This document shows, piece after piece, positions 45,873 to 54,709 of a DNA stretch of 64,000 nucleotides. How positions within the stretch are numbered: position 1 is the stretch's first letter; every line of letters starts with the position of its first letter. Origin of the DNA: Chitinophaga rupis (GTDB taxonomy: Bacteria; Bacteroidota; Bacteroidia; Chitinophagales; Chitinophagaceae); NCBI RefSeq assembly GCF_900109685.1, contig NZ_FOBB01000004.1, positions 406,117 to 470,116 of the forward strand, given 5' to 3'. Below the pieces are notes generated by a model, which made no database searches, had not been told where the DNA came from, and saw only the letters and a list, made by a program, of their open reading frames with translations. Made by a program: the position numbers and the translations under genes.

Positions 45873-47603
45873 CTACTTTTGTTTTTTACCGGGCTTCGGA
45901 AATACCTTATGTGTGCTGGCCCACTGTTGCCACAGGGTTTGCAGCTCGCGTACCTTAGCGGGGTACTGCGCTGCCAGATCCATGGTTTCTGTTCTGTCAG
46001 TGGCCAGGTTATACAAATGCCAGGTACTGTCGTTGCTTAAAGATACCAGCTTCCACGTGCCCTGCCTTGCATAGCGGGCGCCAAAATGTTCGTTGAACAA
46101 CGCTTCGTGACCGGGTGTTTGCAGGTTGCTGAAAGAGGGCACCAGGCTAATACCAATAGTAGGCTGCACCGGGCGTCCGTTATACACTTCAGGGTATTCC
46201 GCACCTGCTAAATCGATAAAGGTACGCATGAAATCCATAACATGTCCTACGTGGCCGTTAAAACTTCCTTTTTTAGCGGTAATGCCTTTGGGCCAGAAAG
46301 CGATCATGGGGGTGTGGATACCGCCTTCATAAGATTCTGCCTTCCAGTACTGGTAGGGTGTATTGGCTACATTGGCCCAGCGCTGCCCAATGGAGGAGTA
46401 AGTGGTTTCCGGGCCGGGCATGGCTTGTTTTTTAGTGGCATATACAATTTCGCGCCCATCGCGGGTTTCATTGGGCCGGTCAAATCCGGGGCCGTAGGCG
46501 GCACAATTCTCCGGGCTGGCGCCATTGTCCGACAGGAATAAGATCAATGTATTATCCAGCTGCCCGTTCTTTTTCAGGGCGTTAATAATGCGGCCAATGC
46601 CCTGGTCCATCCGGTCTATCATAGCGGCATGCACGGCCATGGCAGCAGCATCCCATACGGTATCCGGGTTGTTCTTCCATTCCAGGTCTGCTTTCCAGCG
46701 GGCGGGAAGTTTGGTTTTTGCCGGGTCTATAAGGCCGATTTCCACCATTCTTTTATACCGCGCTTCGCGGATGGCCTGCCAGCCGGCCTTATAGGTGTTC
46801 TTATATTTGGCAATATCTTCCGGCAGCGCATGCAAAGGCCAGTGCGGCGCATTTTCCGCTACGTATAAAAAGAAGGGTTTGTCTGACCCCGCGTAACCGT
46901 TAATGTAAGCTACGGCCGTATCATTAATTGCATCTGTATGGTAATAATTCGCCGGCACCTCTTTTATAGGTTCCGTACCATTTACCAGGCTAAAGGGATC
47001 AAAAAAATCCACCACCCCCCAGATAGTGCCGAAGAATTTTTCAAAACCCCTGCTTGTGGGGTACTGACTGATGGGCGAAAACTCATTATACACTTTGTGG
47101 TGATTGAGCCAGTTCAGCTGCTCCTGCGGAGTGGCCTGTCCGTTAGTGTTGGACACATGCCACTTGCCCGACATAGCGGTGTGATACCCGGCGGATTTTA
47201 GTACTTCCGCCAGGGTTACTGCGCTATCTGTCAGGTGGCCCAGGTAGCCCGGCTCGTCCTCCGCATCCGTCATTTTACCAATGCCGGCCTGCTGGTTGTA
47301 TAAGCCGGTAAGCAGGGAAGCCCTGGTGGGGCAGCAACGGGAGGTATTATAAAACTGCGTATAACGGAGACCGTTATGCGCCAGGAAGTCTATATTAGGC
47401 GTATGAATTTCCCCGCCATAACAGCCCAGGTCTGAAAAACCCATATCATCGGCCAGGATCACTATAATGTTGGGCCGTTTGGCCTTTGCCGGCGGGTTTT
47501 CCGGGCTCTTATCCTTTTTAAACGCGCTGAGTGTCAGCAGCGATGTTGTGCTCAGCAATGCCAATCCAATTCCGATATAAACGGCTCTCTTTTTCATCTG
47601 CAT
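45873..47603 (-). CDS. Secreted sulfatase (arylsulfatase family)
   Basis: 576 residues; an ATG at 47597 is equally good. After a signal helix (to about 27) it has IVILADDMGFSDLGCYG with metal-binding D52/D53, and CCPTRASLLTG at 90-100. C90 of the C-x-P-x-R motif is the residue converted to formylglycine. Also present are GKWHVSN (near 145) and LFLSDNGASPE (near 355), the remaining active-site elements. It removes sulfate esters from glycans or small aromatics in the periplasm. Its place after susCD shows that the imported glycan is sulfated. No sulfatase-maturing enzyme gene lies in the window. Confidence 0.95.
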   Translation of the reverse strand: MQMKKRAVYIGIGLALLSTTSLLTLSAFKKDKSPENPPAKAKRPNIIVILADDMGFSDLGCYGGEIHTPNIDFLAHNGLRYTQFYNTSRCCPTRASLLTGLYNQQAGIGKMTDAEDEPGYLGHLTDSAVTLAEVLKSAGYHTAMSGKWHVSNTNGQATPQEQLNWLNHHKVYNEFSPISQYPTSRGFEKFFGTIWGVVDFFDPFSLVNGTEPIKEVPANYYHTDAINDTAVAYINGYAGSDKPFFLYVAENAPHWPLHALPEDIAKYKNTYKAGWQAIREARYKRMVEIGLIDPAKTKLPARWKADLEWKNNPDTVWDAAAMAVHAAMIDRMDQGIGRIINALKKNGQLDNTLILFLSDNGASPENCAAYGPGFDRPNETRDGREIVYATKKQAMPGPETTYSSIGQRWANVANTPYQYWKAESYEGGIHTPMIAFWPKGITAKKGSFNGHVGHVMDFMRTFIDLAGAEYPEVYNGRPVQPTIGISLVPSFSNLQTPGHEALFNEHFGARYARQGTWKLVSLSNDSTWHLYNLATDRTETMDLAAQYPAKVRELQTLWQQWASTHKVFPKPGKKQK

Positions 47604-47623
47604 AATTGTTGTGTTTAAAGCTA

Positions 47624-47651
47624 TGGTCCGCGGATAGTGATCTGCGGACCA
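47624..47651 (-). promoter_or_regulatory. Intercistronic hairpin between susD and the sulfatase gene
   Basis: An 11-bp stem (47624-47634 with 47641-47651, one G-T pair) with a 6-base loop. It has no T-tract on the minus strand, so it is not a standard terminator. It may stabilise the susCD mRNA 3' end or lower downstream expression. Confidence 0.5.
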
Positions 47652-47663
47652 CTTATAAAATGC

Positions 47664-49259
47664 TTACCAGTTAGGATTTTGCACCAGGTTCTTATTTAAG
47701 ATGATCTCCTGCTGTGGAATAGGCCACAGGTAATCACGCTGGGGGTTGAACGAACGGATAAAGCTGCTGTTCACCACCGTTGTTAACACCCCGCCTTTTA
47801 CATACGTGATGCCTTTGATAGGGCCGGGATAAATAGTTTCGGCTGTTTTCCAGCGGCGGATGTCAAAGGTGTGCAGGCCTTCAAACTCCAGCTCCACTGT
47901 ACGCTCATGCCGCACGGCTGCACGTAGCTGTGCCTGTGACTGGCCGGCTGCTATAGGCGGCATATTTACATCCGGGCGGGCACGCACCTGGTTAATCGCA
48001 TCATACACGCTTTGGTCCAGCTGGTTCAGCTCAATCTTTGCTTCAGCATAGGTAAGCAGCACTTCGGGGTAGCGGATAATAATAATGTTGATGCCGGAGT
48101 TGCCGGGGGCCGACAGATCCTCCGGGTTAATGTATTTACGTACATTATAACCCGTGGTGGTGGCATACAGGTTACCACCGCCAATAGCATCTGCCGTACC
48201 GCTGCCGGGTATAGGATTGTATACCTTGCCATTCACCAGCGTATCGCCCGGCGTATAAATGCTGTAATGCAGTCGGGGATCACGGTTGTCGTATGGGTGG
48301 TACGGATCAAAACCGCTGGCAGGGTCTGTAATGGCTTTACCGTTGGCCATTTCAAATTCATCGGCCCCCTGTTTGGTAGGCACTACCTGTGCCACGGACG
48401 AGGCCAGGGAAGCGGCGGCCATGGAGCTGAAAATGTTATTGGAATAAATGTCCTTTACAAACTGCTTATCCATGATCACTTCACTGTTATTCTCTGCGGC
48501 ATAGGTAAACAATTGTTTGTAGGCCGGGTACAGGGAATATACATTCAGGTCCATTACGGCTTTGGCTGCAGCGGCAGCTTCGGTATAACGGCCGGCATAC
48601 AGCATGGCCCTTGCTTTAAGCGCCAGTGCAGCGCCTTTGGTAATGCGGCCCTTATCTGTTTGCGTATTGGGTAGCAGGGTGGCTGCAGTATCCAGCTCCT
48701 TACCAATATAGTCGTAAATAGTGGCTACGTCTGTACGCGTTAGCTGGGTGCCTTCATCAATAGTAATGTTGCTGGTTACCAGGGGCACAGCGCCAAACCA
48801 GCCTGCCAGCTTTAAATAAAAGTAGGCGCGCAGCGCTCTGACCTCGCCCCGGCGGCTATTCACCAGCGTGGCATTGGTAACGGTTATACGGTCTACATTC
48901 GCCATAAAATTATTTACGGCATTAATGCCTTTGTAGCAAGTGGTGTACTGTGCGGCAAACTCCCCGTTCTGCGCATCGGCCACACCCTGGTCTATGGGTG
49001 CAAAAGCAGCGCCGGTAGTATTAAAGTGCCCAATGTCCGACAGGCCATCCCAGAAAACCAGGTTCACACCATCCATATACGTGTATACAGCATTAGCTGC
49101 ATTGGTGGCATCTACATCTGTTTTCCAGTAAATGCCGGTTGAGATCCTGTCTGTTGGTACGGTTACCAGCAGGTCTTTACGGCAGGCGGCCAGGCTTATA
49201 ATACCTGTTATAAGAAAAGCCGCTTTGTATATATGTTTAGTATTCACTGCATCCATCAT
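47664..49259 (-). CDS. SusD/RagB-family glycan-binding lipoprotein
   Basis: 531 residues with lipoprotein Cys at 26 (LAACRKD). The helical TPR-like SusD fold shows NNFMANVDRI, RGEVRALRAYFYLKLAGWFGA, a middle MDKQFVKDIYSN segment and the C-terminal YPEVLLTYAEAKIELNQ, RHERTVELEFEGLHTFDIRRW and YLWPIPQQEI. It caps the SusC barrel and binds the oligosaccharide. The gene follows susC after 7 bases. Confidence 0.96.
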   Translation of the reverse strand: MMDAVNTKHIYKAAFLITGIISLAACRKDLLVTVPTDRISTGIYWKTDVDATNAANAVYTYMDGVNLVFWDGLSDIGHFNTTGAAFAPIDQGVADAQNGEFAAQYTTCYKGINAVNNFMANVDRITVTNATLVNSRRGEVRALRAYFYLKLAGWFGAVPLVTSNITIDEGTQLTRTDVATIYDYIGKELDTAATLLPNTQTDKGRITKGAALALKARAMLYAGRYTEAAAAAKAVMDLNVYSLYPAYKQLFTYAAENNSEVIMDKQFVKDIYSNNIFSSMAAASLASSVAQVVPTKQGADEFEMANGKAITDPASGFDPYHPYDNRDPRLHYSIYTPGDTLVNGKVYNPIPGSGTADAIGGGNLYATTTGYNVRKYINPEDLSAPGNSGINIIIIRYPEVLLTYAEAKIELNQLDQSVYDAINQVRARPDVNMPPIAAGQSQAQLRAAVRHERTVELEFEGLHTFDIRRWKTAETIYPGPIKGITYVKGGVLTTVVNSSFIRSFNPQRDYLWPIPQQEIILNKNLVQNPNW

Positions 49260-49266
49260 TTAAGCG

Positions 49267-52200
49267 TTAAAAATTAATATTGGCGCCCAGGGTGTACACC
49301 TTTGTTTGCGGGTAATAGTTAGCCCGGCCGGTAGGGAACTCAGGATCAATGCCCCATTCATTGGCTTTTGAGAAGGTGAGCAGGTTAGTGCCGCTCAGGT
49401 ATACCCGCGCTTTTTTAATCTTTATCCTGTCTGTTAAGGATTTGGGAAGATTGTAACCCAGCTGCAGGGCTTTTACGCGTACATATCCCATGTGTATCAC
49501 CCAGAAATCGGAGATCTGTGCATTCTTGTCTGTAAACTTCTGCGGGCGGGCAAAACGGGCATCTGTATTCTCAGGTGTCCAGTAATCATTTTCAATATCT
49601 ATTACAAAGCCCTGGTTGTTGCCGGCATCTGCAAAAGCGCCGGAGATACGCGCATCCTGCTTTACAGCGCCCTGGAAAAATATGTACAGGTCAAAATCAC
49701 CATAGTTGAAATTGGAGGTAAGGCCAAAGGTGTAGTGCGGGAACGGGTCGCCGATCATGGTGCGGTCATCTGCCGTGATCTTACCATCGCCCGTCAGGTC
49801 CACATACTTAATATCACCAGGAAAAGTATTGGTGTCGTACTTGGGCGATTTGGCTACGTCATCTGCATCCTTATAAAACCCGTTTGTTTTAAAGCCCCAT
49901 AGCACCCCAATAGGCAGGCCCGCCTGGTTAGCATACAAACCATCGTTGGTGGAGCCGGTGATGTAAGGGCCGGTGCCTTTCAGGTCCACGATGCGGTTAA
50001 TGTTGTTGGAGATATTAAAGTTAAGAGAGTAATGCAGCTTGTGCGACATATCCCTATAGTTCAAACCCAGCTCCCAGCCCTTGTTGGATACTACGCCTGC
50101 ATTCTGCACCGGTGCATTTAAGCCAATGGCGCCGGGTATGGCCAGGCTGAGTAAGATGCCGGAGGTACGTTTGTTATAATAGTCAAACGTTACATCCAGC
50201 TTATCATTTAAAACAGTGGCATCCAGGCCAAGGTCCAGCTGTTTGGTGGTTTCCCATTTAATGGCGGTATTGGCGTAGTTCAGCAAAGCATAACCAGTGG
50301 CCGCGCCGCCGCCAAATGTATAATTGAGGGTATTCAGCGCTTCATAAAAACTATAAGCGCCTACGGTTTGATTACCCGTGGAACCATAAGAGCCGCGCAG
50401 CTTAAACTCAGGTATAATGGCTGTTAACGGCTGCCAGAAATTTTCGCGGGATACGCGCCAGCCTGCAGAGAAGGATGGAAAAAAGCTGTACAGGTTATCG
50501 CCGGTGAAGTTGGAGGAACCGTCATAGCGGCCGTTTATTTCCAGTAAATATTTATCGGCAAAATTATAGTTGAAACGCCCGAAATAAGAGCGCAGACCGG
50601 ATTCCAGGTCCCTGCCGCTATTATCTTTAGAGCTGGCTGCGCCGGCGGTAAGGGCCTGTATATCGTTATTATAAAAAGTGTTGCGGAAACCGGTTAAGGT
50701 ATCGCCACGGGAGTAGATCTGCGAATAACCGCCCAGTACACCAAAGTTATGCTTACCCAGCTGCAGGCGGTATTCCAGCAGGCTGTTAATGGTTTCCTGG
50801 TAGTTATTAAAGCGGTTCTCATTCAGCTGGTTGGTGGCCTGTGTTTTAGTGCGGGAGGGGTTGTTCTCATCTACTACCGCATAGGTGTTGCGGAATATCT
50901 TTACTTTTTCCGCATTGCTTACAATTGCGTACTGGGTTGAGAATTTTAAACCTTTTATGATATTCCATTCCGCGCGCAGGTTAACGGAAAACGTGTTAAA
51001 CCAGTCGTGGTTATAACCGGACAGGTCGCGGCTAATGAGCGGGCTGTTACCCTGCGTGCTTACGCCATAGCCGCCATCCGGGTAGCGGGGCGTTACAAAC
51101 TGTGCGCCGTGCAGCGTGTTGTAAAATACGTTATCCGCATCCTGCGGGGCGGTAGTGTACAGCTGCCGGTAGTTTACATCTGCGCCGAACTTCACTTTAT
51201 CAGAAGGCGTGAAGTCAGTATTGATCCTTACTTCCCGCGCATCGTTGCTGAAGTTATCCGTAATACCTTCCTGTTTCATATACCGTACACTGGCCAGCGC
51301 TTTAAACTGTTTGCTGCCGCCGCTTACCGTCAAGTTATTATTAAACTGCGGGGCTGTTTTATACAGTATATTGTACCAGTCATTCGCCAGCGGGTATTTG
51401 ATCTTATCCGGGCTGTTTACGTACATGTTAATGTAATCTTCAGTATAAGGCGCAGCTTGACCTGCATTCACATAAGCTACATTTTGCTGGCGCATATATT
51501 GCTCTGTGCTCATGCTTTTGGGATGATTGCCTATTTGCTGTAAAGCGGCATACCCGCTGTAGCTTACATTCAGCTGCCCTTCCTTAGCGCGTTTGGTGGT
51601 AATAAGTATAACGCCGGTGGCGGCACGGGAGCCGTAAATAGAAGTGGCGGCGGCATCTTTGAGCACTGATACGTTCTCAATATCTTCCGGGTTAATATTG
51701 TTAATACCCTGCTCAATACCATCTACCAGCACTAAAGGATTGTTACCACTTAAAGTGGTGATGCCGCGTATACGTGCTGTTACATTAGCACGGCCCGGGG
51801 CGCCGCCCTGGTCCAGGATGGTAAAGCCCGGGGATAAGCCCTGGAAGGCCTGCACGGAGTTGTTCACCGGCCGGCGGGCAATATCATCTGCCTGAATTAC
51901 GCTTACGGCACTGGTAAGGCTTACCTTTTTCTGGGTGCCGTAACCTACTACCACTACCATATCCTTCAGGGTTTTAATATCATCCTGCAGGGTAATGTTA
52001 AAAGTGGTTTGCCCGTTCAGTGGCACCTCCTGTGTTACGTAACCGGAATAGGAAATGATGAGCACTGCATTATCTTCTATTCCCTGTAAGGTAAAGTTGC
52101 CGTTTGCATCAGACTGGGTGCCTTTTTGCGCATCCTTTACCCGGATGGTGGCGCCAATAAGCCCCTGCCCTTTGGCATCTGTGATCTTACCTTTAACGTT

Positions 52201-52626
52201 CACCGGCGGGTTGCCCGCCGCTTTGGGCGCATCGTCCAGGGAGGTGATGGTGATCACCTTATCTTTTATTTCATACCCCAGCTGCTGTTTGCTGCAGATG
52301 TTAGTTAGTACGGTGGTTAGCTCCTCGTTTGTTGCATCAATAGTAACCGGCTTTGCTTTCTGCAAAGCATCTTTATCAAAAATGAAGTAATAGCCGGTTT
52401 GTTTCCTGATGGCGTTCAGCACCGTTTTCAGATCACTGTTCTGCTGGTGGATGGTTACCTTTTGTGCATAGGAAGCAGCGCTTACCTGCAATATTGCTAC
52501 GAGTAATATGAGCCCTGTTATTTTCATGACCAGGAAAAAATTTCGGATGGATCTTGGTAGCTGACGGATAGCATTGCCGCTACCACCGTGCATAGCAGTA
52601 GCTTTACAAAGTACCTTTTGTTTCAT
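49267..52626 (-). CDS. SusC/RagA-family TonB-dependent transporter with STN signalling domain
   Basis: 1119 residues from ATG 52626; the frame extends to 52722 but those residues lie in the leader. The signal helix is at about 33-56. An STN (secretin/TonB short) domain spans about 57-112, a carboxypeptidase-regulatory domain about 122-205, and the VVVVGYGTQKK marker comes next. The plug (about 215-330, LVLVDGIEQ, KDAAATSIYGSRA) precedes a long barrel ending in Phe. The STN domain contacts the FecR protein encoded upstream, so substrate binding can be relayed to the ECF sigma factor. It imports the glycan with the SusD protein next to it. Confidence 0.96.
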   Translation of the reverse strand: MKQKVLCKATAMHGGSGNAIRQLPRSIRNFFLVMKITGLILLVAILQVSAASYAQKVTIHQQNSDLKTVLNAIRKQTGYYFIFDKDALQKAKPVTIDATNEELTTVLTNICSKQQLGYEIKDKVITITSLDDAPKAAGNPPVNVKGKITDAKGQGLIGATIRVKDAQKGTQSDANGNFTLQGIEDNAVLIISYSGYVTQEVPLNGQTTFNITLQDDIKTLKDMVVVVGYGTQKKVSLTSAVSVIQADDIARRPVNNSVQAFQGLSPGFTILDQGGAPGRANVTARIRGITTLSGNNPLVLVDGIEQGINNINPEDIENVSVLKDAAATSIYGSRAATGVILITTKRAKEGQLNVSYSGYAALQQIGNHPKSMSTEQYMRQQNVAYVNAGQAAPYTEDYINMYVNSPDKIKYPLANDWYNILYKTAPQFNNNLTVSGGSKQFKALASVRYMKQEGITDNFSNDAREVRINTDFTPSDKVKFGADVNYRQLYTTAPQDADNVFYNTLHGAQFVTPRYPDGGYGVSTQGNSPLISRDLSGYNHDWFNTFSVNLRAEWNIIKGLKFSTQYAIVSNAEKVKIFRNTYAVVDENNPSRTKTQATNQLNENRFNNYQETINSLLEYRLQLGKHNFGVLGGYSQIYSRGDTLTGFRNTFYNNDIQALTAGAASSKDNSGRDLESGLRSYFGRFNYNFADKYLLEINGRYDGSSNFTGDNLYSFFPSFSAGWRVSRENFWQPLTAIIPEFKLRGSYGSTGNQTVGAYSFYEALNTLNYTFGGGAATGYALLNYANTAIKWETTKQLDLGLDATVLNDKLDVTFDYYNKRTSGILLSLAIPGAIGLNAPVQNAGVVSNKGWELGLNYRDMSHKLHYSLNFNISNNINRIVDLKGTGPYITGSTNDGLYANQAGLPIGVLWGFKTNGFYKDADDVAKSPKYDTNTFPGDIKYVDLTGDGKITADDRTMIGDPFPHYTFGLTSNFNYGDFDLYIFFQGAVKQDARISGAFADAGNNQGFVIDIENDYWTPENTDARFARPQKFTDKNAQISDFWVIHMGYVRVKALQLGYNLPKSLTDRIKIKKARVYLSGTNLLTFSKANEWGIDPEFPTGRANYYPQTKVYTLGANINF

Positions 52627-52633
52627 ACATTTG
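52603..52633 (+). promoter_or_regulatory. Antisense promoter over the susC start codon
   Basis: TTTA at 52603-52606, a 19-base spacer and TACATTTG at 52626-52633, one mismatch from the full consensus. It drives transcription on the plus strand away from susC into its leader, with a start near 52640. Confidence 0.5.
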
Positions 52634-52639
52634 TATTGT

Positions 52640-52742
52640 TTATTGGTTAGGATAAATCTGGTACCATTGGTACCGTGTGGAATTTTCCTGCATAACCAGA
52701 ACATATAACTTACCGGCCGCAATCCGGTAAGTTTTTCTTTTT
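52640..52742 (+). ncRNA. Predicted antisense small RNA opposite the susC 5' leader
   Basis: Bounded by the plus-strand promoter at 52603-52633 and the terminator at 52707-52742, giving an RNA of about 100 bases fully complementary to the susC leader. No plus-strand protein gene is near. Antisense RNAs at the 5' ends of susC genes are known from Bacteroides (DonS-type). The existence and exact start of this one are inferred from signals only. Confidence 0.5.
52707..52742 (+). terminator. Plus-strand terminator in the fecR-susC gap
   Basis: AACTTACCGG (52707-52716) pairs perfectly with CCGGTAAGTT (52724-52733) around a 7-base loop, followed by TTTCTTTTT. The T-tract is only on the plus strand, opposite to all genes around it. 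Confidence 0.75.
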
Positions 52743-52806
52743 ATGAGGAAGTGTGTTGTAGCAGTGTTTTAATTTTTCATAACATTTACTTGTGTTGTTT
52801 TTTTGG

Positions 52807-53994
52807 TTAATTACGCTGTTTAGCTTTTTGTACCGTAATAATATCCCCCTTTACGGTAAAGGAAACCCGCCTGGTGGATGCGAGCATATTCAGGACTGTA
52901 TTTACATCCGTGCTGCGTGGTAATACGCCGGTAAAGGCTACATCCGGCTGAGGGCCGTTGTAGATAATGGTGGCATTGTACCAGCGTTTTATATCGTTCA
53001 TAGCGCTTTCAATATTGGTATTGTCAAACAGGAACAGCCCTTCTTTCCAGGCCATTACTGCATCTATATTTGCCTGTTTAACCTGGATGGCGGCGCCGGT
53101 GCTGTTTAACACGCTGGCCTGCTGGCCGGGTGTTATCTTTTGTGTTTGTGCGCCGTGCGTTACCTGTACCGCGCCTTCCAGCAGGGTAGTTTCCTGGTTA
53201 GGTGCATCGGGGTAAGCCATTACATTAAAATGGGTGCCCAGCACTTCAACTACCGACCCGTTTGTGCTTACAAAAAAAGGCATACGGCTGTTATTGCGGC
53301 TCACTTTTGTTACTTCAAAATAGGCTTCGCCGCTTAGCTGCACGCGCCGCTCCTGCCCGGAGAATACAGTTGGGAAAGTAATGGAGGATGCGGCATTGAG
53401 CCATACTTTGGTACCATCCGGCAGTGTGATCTGGAATTGCCCGCCCGGCGGTGTGGTGAGTGTATTAAAAGTATTGCCGGCTTGTTGGGCTGCGGCGCCG
53501 GGCTCATATACCAGCTCCCCTGCTGCTGTTTTTTTAATTTGTGTGCTGCCCTGCATAGCTACTACACCGTTGGCTGCCTGGTTTAATACAATAGTTTGCC
53601 CATTGGCCAGCTTCAATAATGCTTTATTGCCACCGGGCTGTAATACCGGCGCGGTTTGTTGTGCCCTCTGTGCGGGCGGCTGCTGTACGTGCGTATTGGG
53701 CAGGTTAAAGTAGATCATGCTGCTGACAACTAACACCGCTACAGTGGCTGCCACGGCTATCCAGGCATGGATGGCGCGCACTTTTGGCCGCTGCTGCGGG
53801 AGCGTATCCATTGTTTTTAATAAGCGTTGCAGCATTTTTTCTTCTACCTGTTCCTTTATGCCCATGAGCTGTTCATCCCAATCCTGTGCGGCCGGAAAGC
53901 TTTCCAGGAATTGCATGACCTGCTGCTCTTCTTCCAAAGAAGCAGTGCCAGCGAGGTATTTATTAACCAGCTGTAAAAATTCGTGTTTCTCCAC
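52807..53994 (-). CDS. FecR-family anti-sigma factor
   Basis: 395 residues. The N-terminal cytoplasmic helical part (about 1-70) binds the sigma factor. One membrane helix (about 77-97) is followed by the FecR domain (about 185-285, TLTTPPGGQFQITLPDGTKVWLNAASS) and the C-terminal DUF4974-like domain (about 320-395), which contacts the STN domain of SusC. It keeps the ECF sigma inactive until the transporter is loaded. The gene follows the sigma gene after 67 bases and precedes susC by 180. Confidence 0.95.
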   Translation of the reverse strand: MEKHEFLQLVNKYLAGTASLEEEQQVMQFLESFPAAQDWDEQLMGIKEQVEEKMLQRLLKTMDTLPQQRPKVRAIHAWIAVAATVAVLVVSSMIYFNLPNTHVQQPPAQRAQQTAPVLQPGGNKALLKLANGQTIVLNQAANGVVAMQGSTQIKKTAAGELVYEPGAAAQQAGNTFNTLTTPPGGQFQITLPDGTKVWLNAASSITFPTVFSGQERRVQLSGEAYFEVTKVSRNNSRMPFFVSTNGSVVEVLGTHFNVMAYPDAPNQETTLLEGAVQVTHGAQTQKITPGQQASVLNSTGAAIQVKQANIDAVMAWKEGLFLFDNTNIESAMNDIKRWYNATIIYNGPQPDVAFTGVLPRSTDVNTVLNMLASTRRVSFTVKGDIITVQKAKQRN

Positions 53995-54061
53995 GATGAG
54001 GGTGGTGTTTAGTGGTAAGAGTAAAAAGCGGGGGGTATCCCCTATGTCCGGGAAAAATATT

Positions 54062-54646
54062 TTACTTATTCAGCCAGGATAACATTACCAATGTAATGGT
54101 AAACAGCTGCGACAGGGATACGCGTAAAAAGCCCAGGGCTTTGGTGAGATGGTTCTCTACTGTTTTGGGAGAGATGTTTAAGCGGTGGGCGATCTGCTTA
54201 TGACTGAGCTGGGCTTCGCGGCTCAGCTTATACACTTCTTTACACTTTTCCGGCAGGCGCTCTACAATGGCTACTACGCGGGATTGCAGCTCCCTGTATT
54301 CTATTTCTTCCAGGGCGGGCGCCGCCGGCACCTGTTCTTCCATATGCTGCAGGATGGCCTCATTTACACGGCCGGCCTTGATCTGCCGCAGCATTTCATA
54401 CCGTACGGAGGCAAACAGATAAGCGTTGAGTGATACTTTTACCTGCAGCTGCTGCCGGTTGGTCCATAGCTGCAGGAACAGCTCCTGGATGATATCCTCA
54501 CAGGCCTGGGCATTTTTTAACAGCCCAAATGCGTGTAAGTACAGTTTTTGCCAGTATTTGCGGTAGATGAGTGTCAATGCGGATTTGTCCCCTTCTTTCA
54601 TACGGGCCAGCAGTTCTGTATCTTCATCGTGGCTGTGCGGGCGCAT
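54062..54646 (-). CDS. ECF-type RNA polymerase sigma factor
   Basis: 194 residues. Region 2 (about 18-85) has LIYRKYWQKLYLHAFGLLKN and EDIIQELFLQLW; region 4 (about 120-180) has LPEKCKEVYKLSREAQLSHKQIA followed by the HTH ISPKTVENHLTKAL. A hydrophobic tail follows. It directs transcription of the downstream susCD locus once released by the FecR protein. It has its own housekeeping-type promoter. Confidence 0.95.
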   Translation of the reverse strand: MRPHSHDEDTELLARMKEGDKSALTLIYRKYWQKLYLHAFGLLKNAQACEDIIQELFLQLWTNRQQLQVKVSLNAYLFASVRYEMLRQIKAGRVNEAILQHMEEQVPAAPALEEIEYRELQSRVVAIVERLPEKCKEVYKLSREAQLSHKQIAHRLNISPKTVENHLTKALGFLRVSLSQLFTITLVMLSWLNK

Positions 54647-54665
54647 TTGGTTTTGATTGACGGGA

Positions 54666-54696
54666 CTAATATAGAGCGTTTGTGGAATAAGTCAAA
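54666..54696 (-). promoter_or_regulatory. Promoter of the ECF sigma gene
   Basis: On the minus strand TTTG (54696-54693), a 19-base spacer and TATATTAG (54673-54666), one mismatch from TAnnTTTG. The start point would be near 54659, thirteen bases before the ATG. Confidence 0.55.
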
Positions 54697-54709
54697 ACAT
54701 TTTCTCCCC

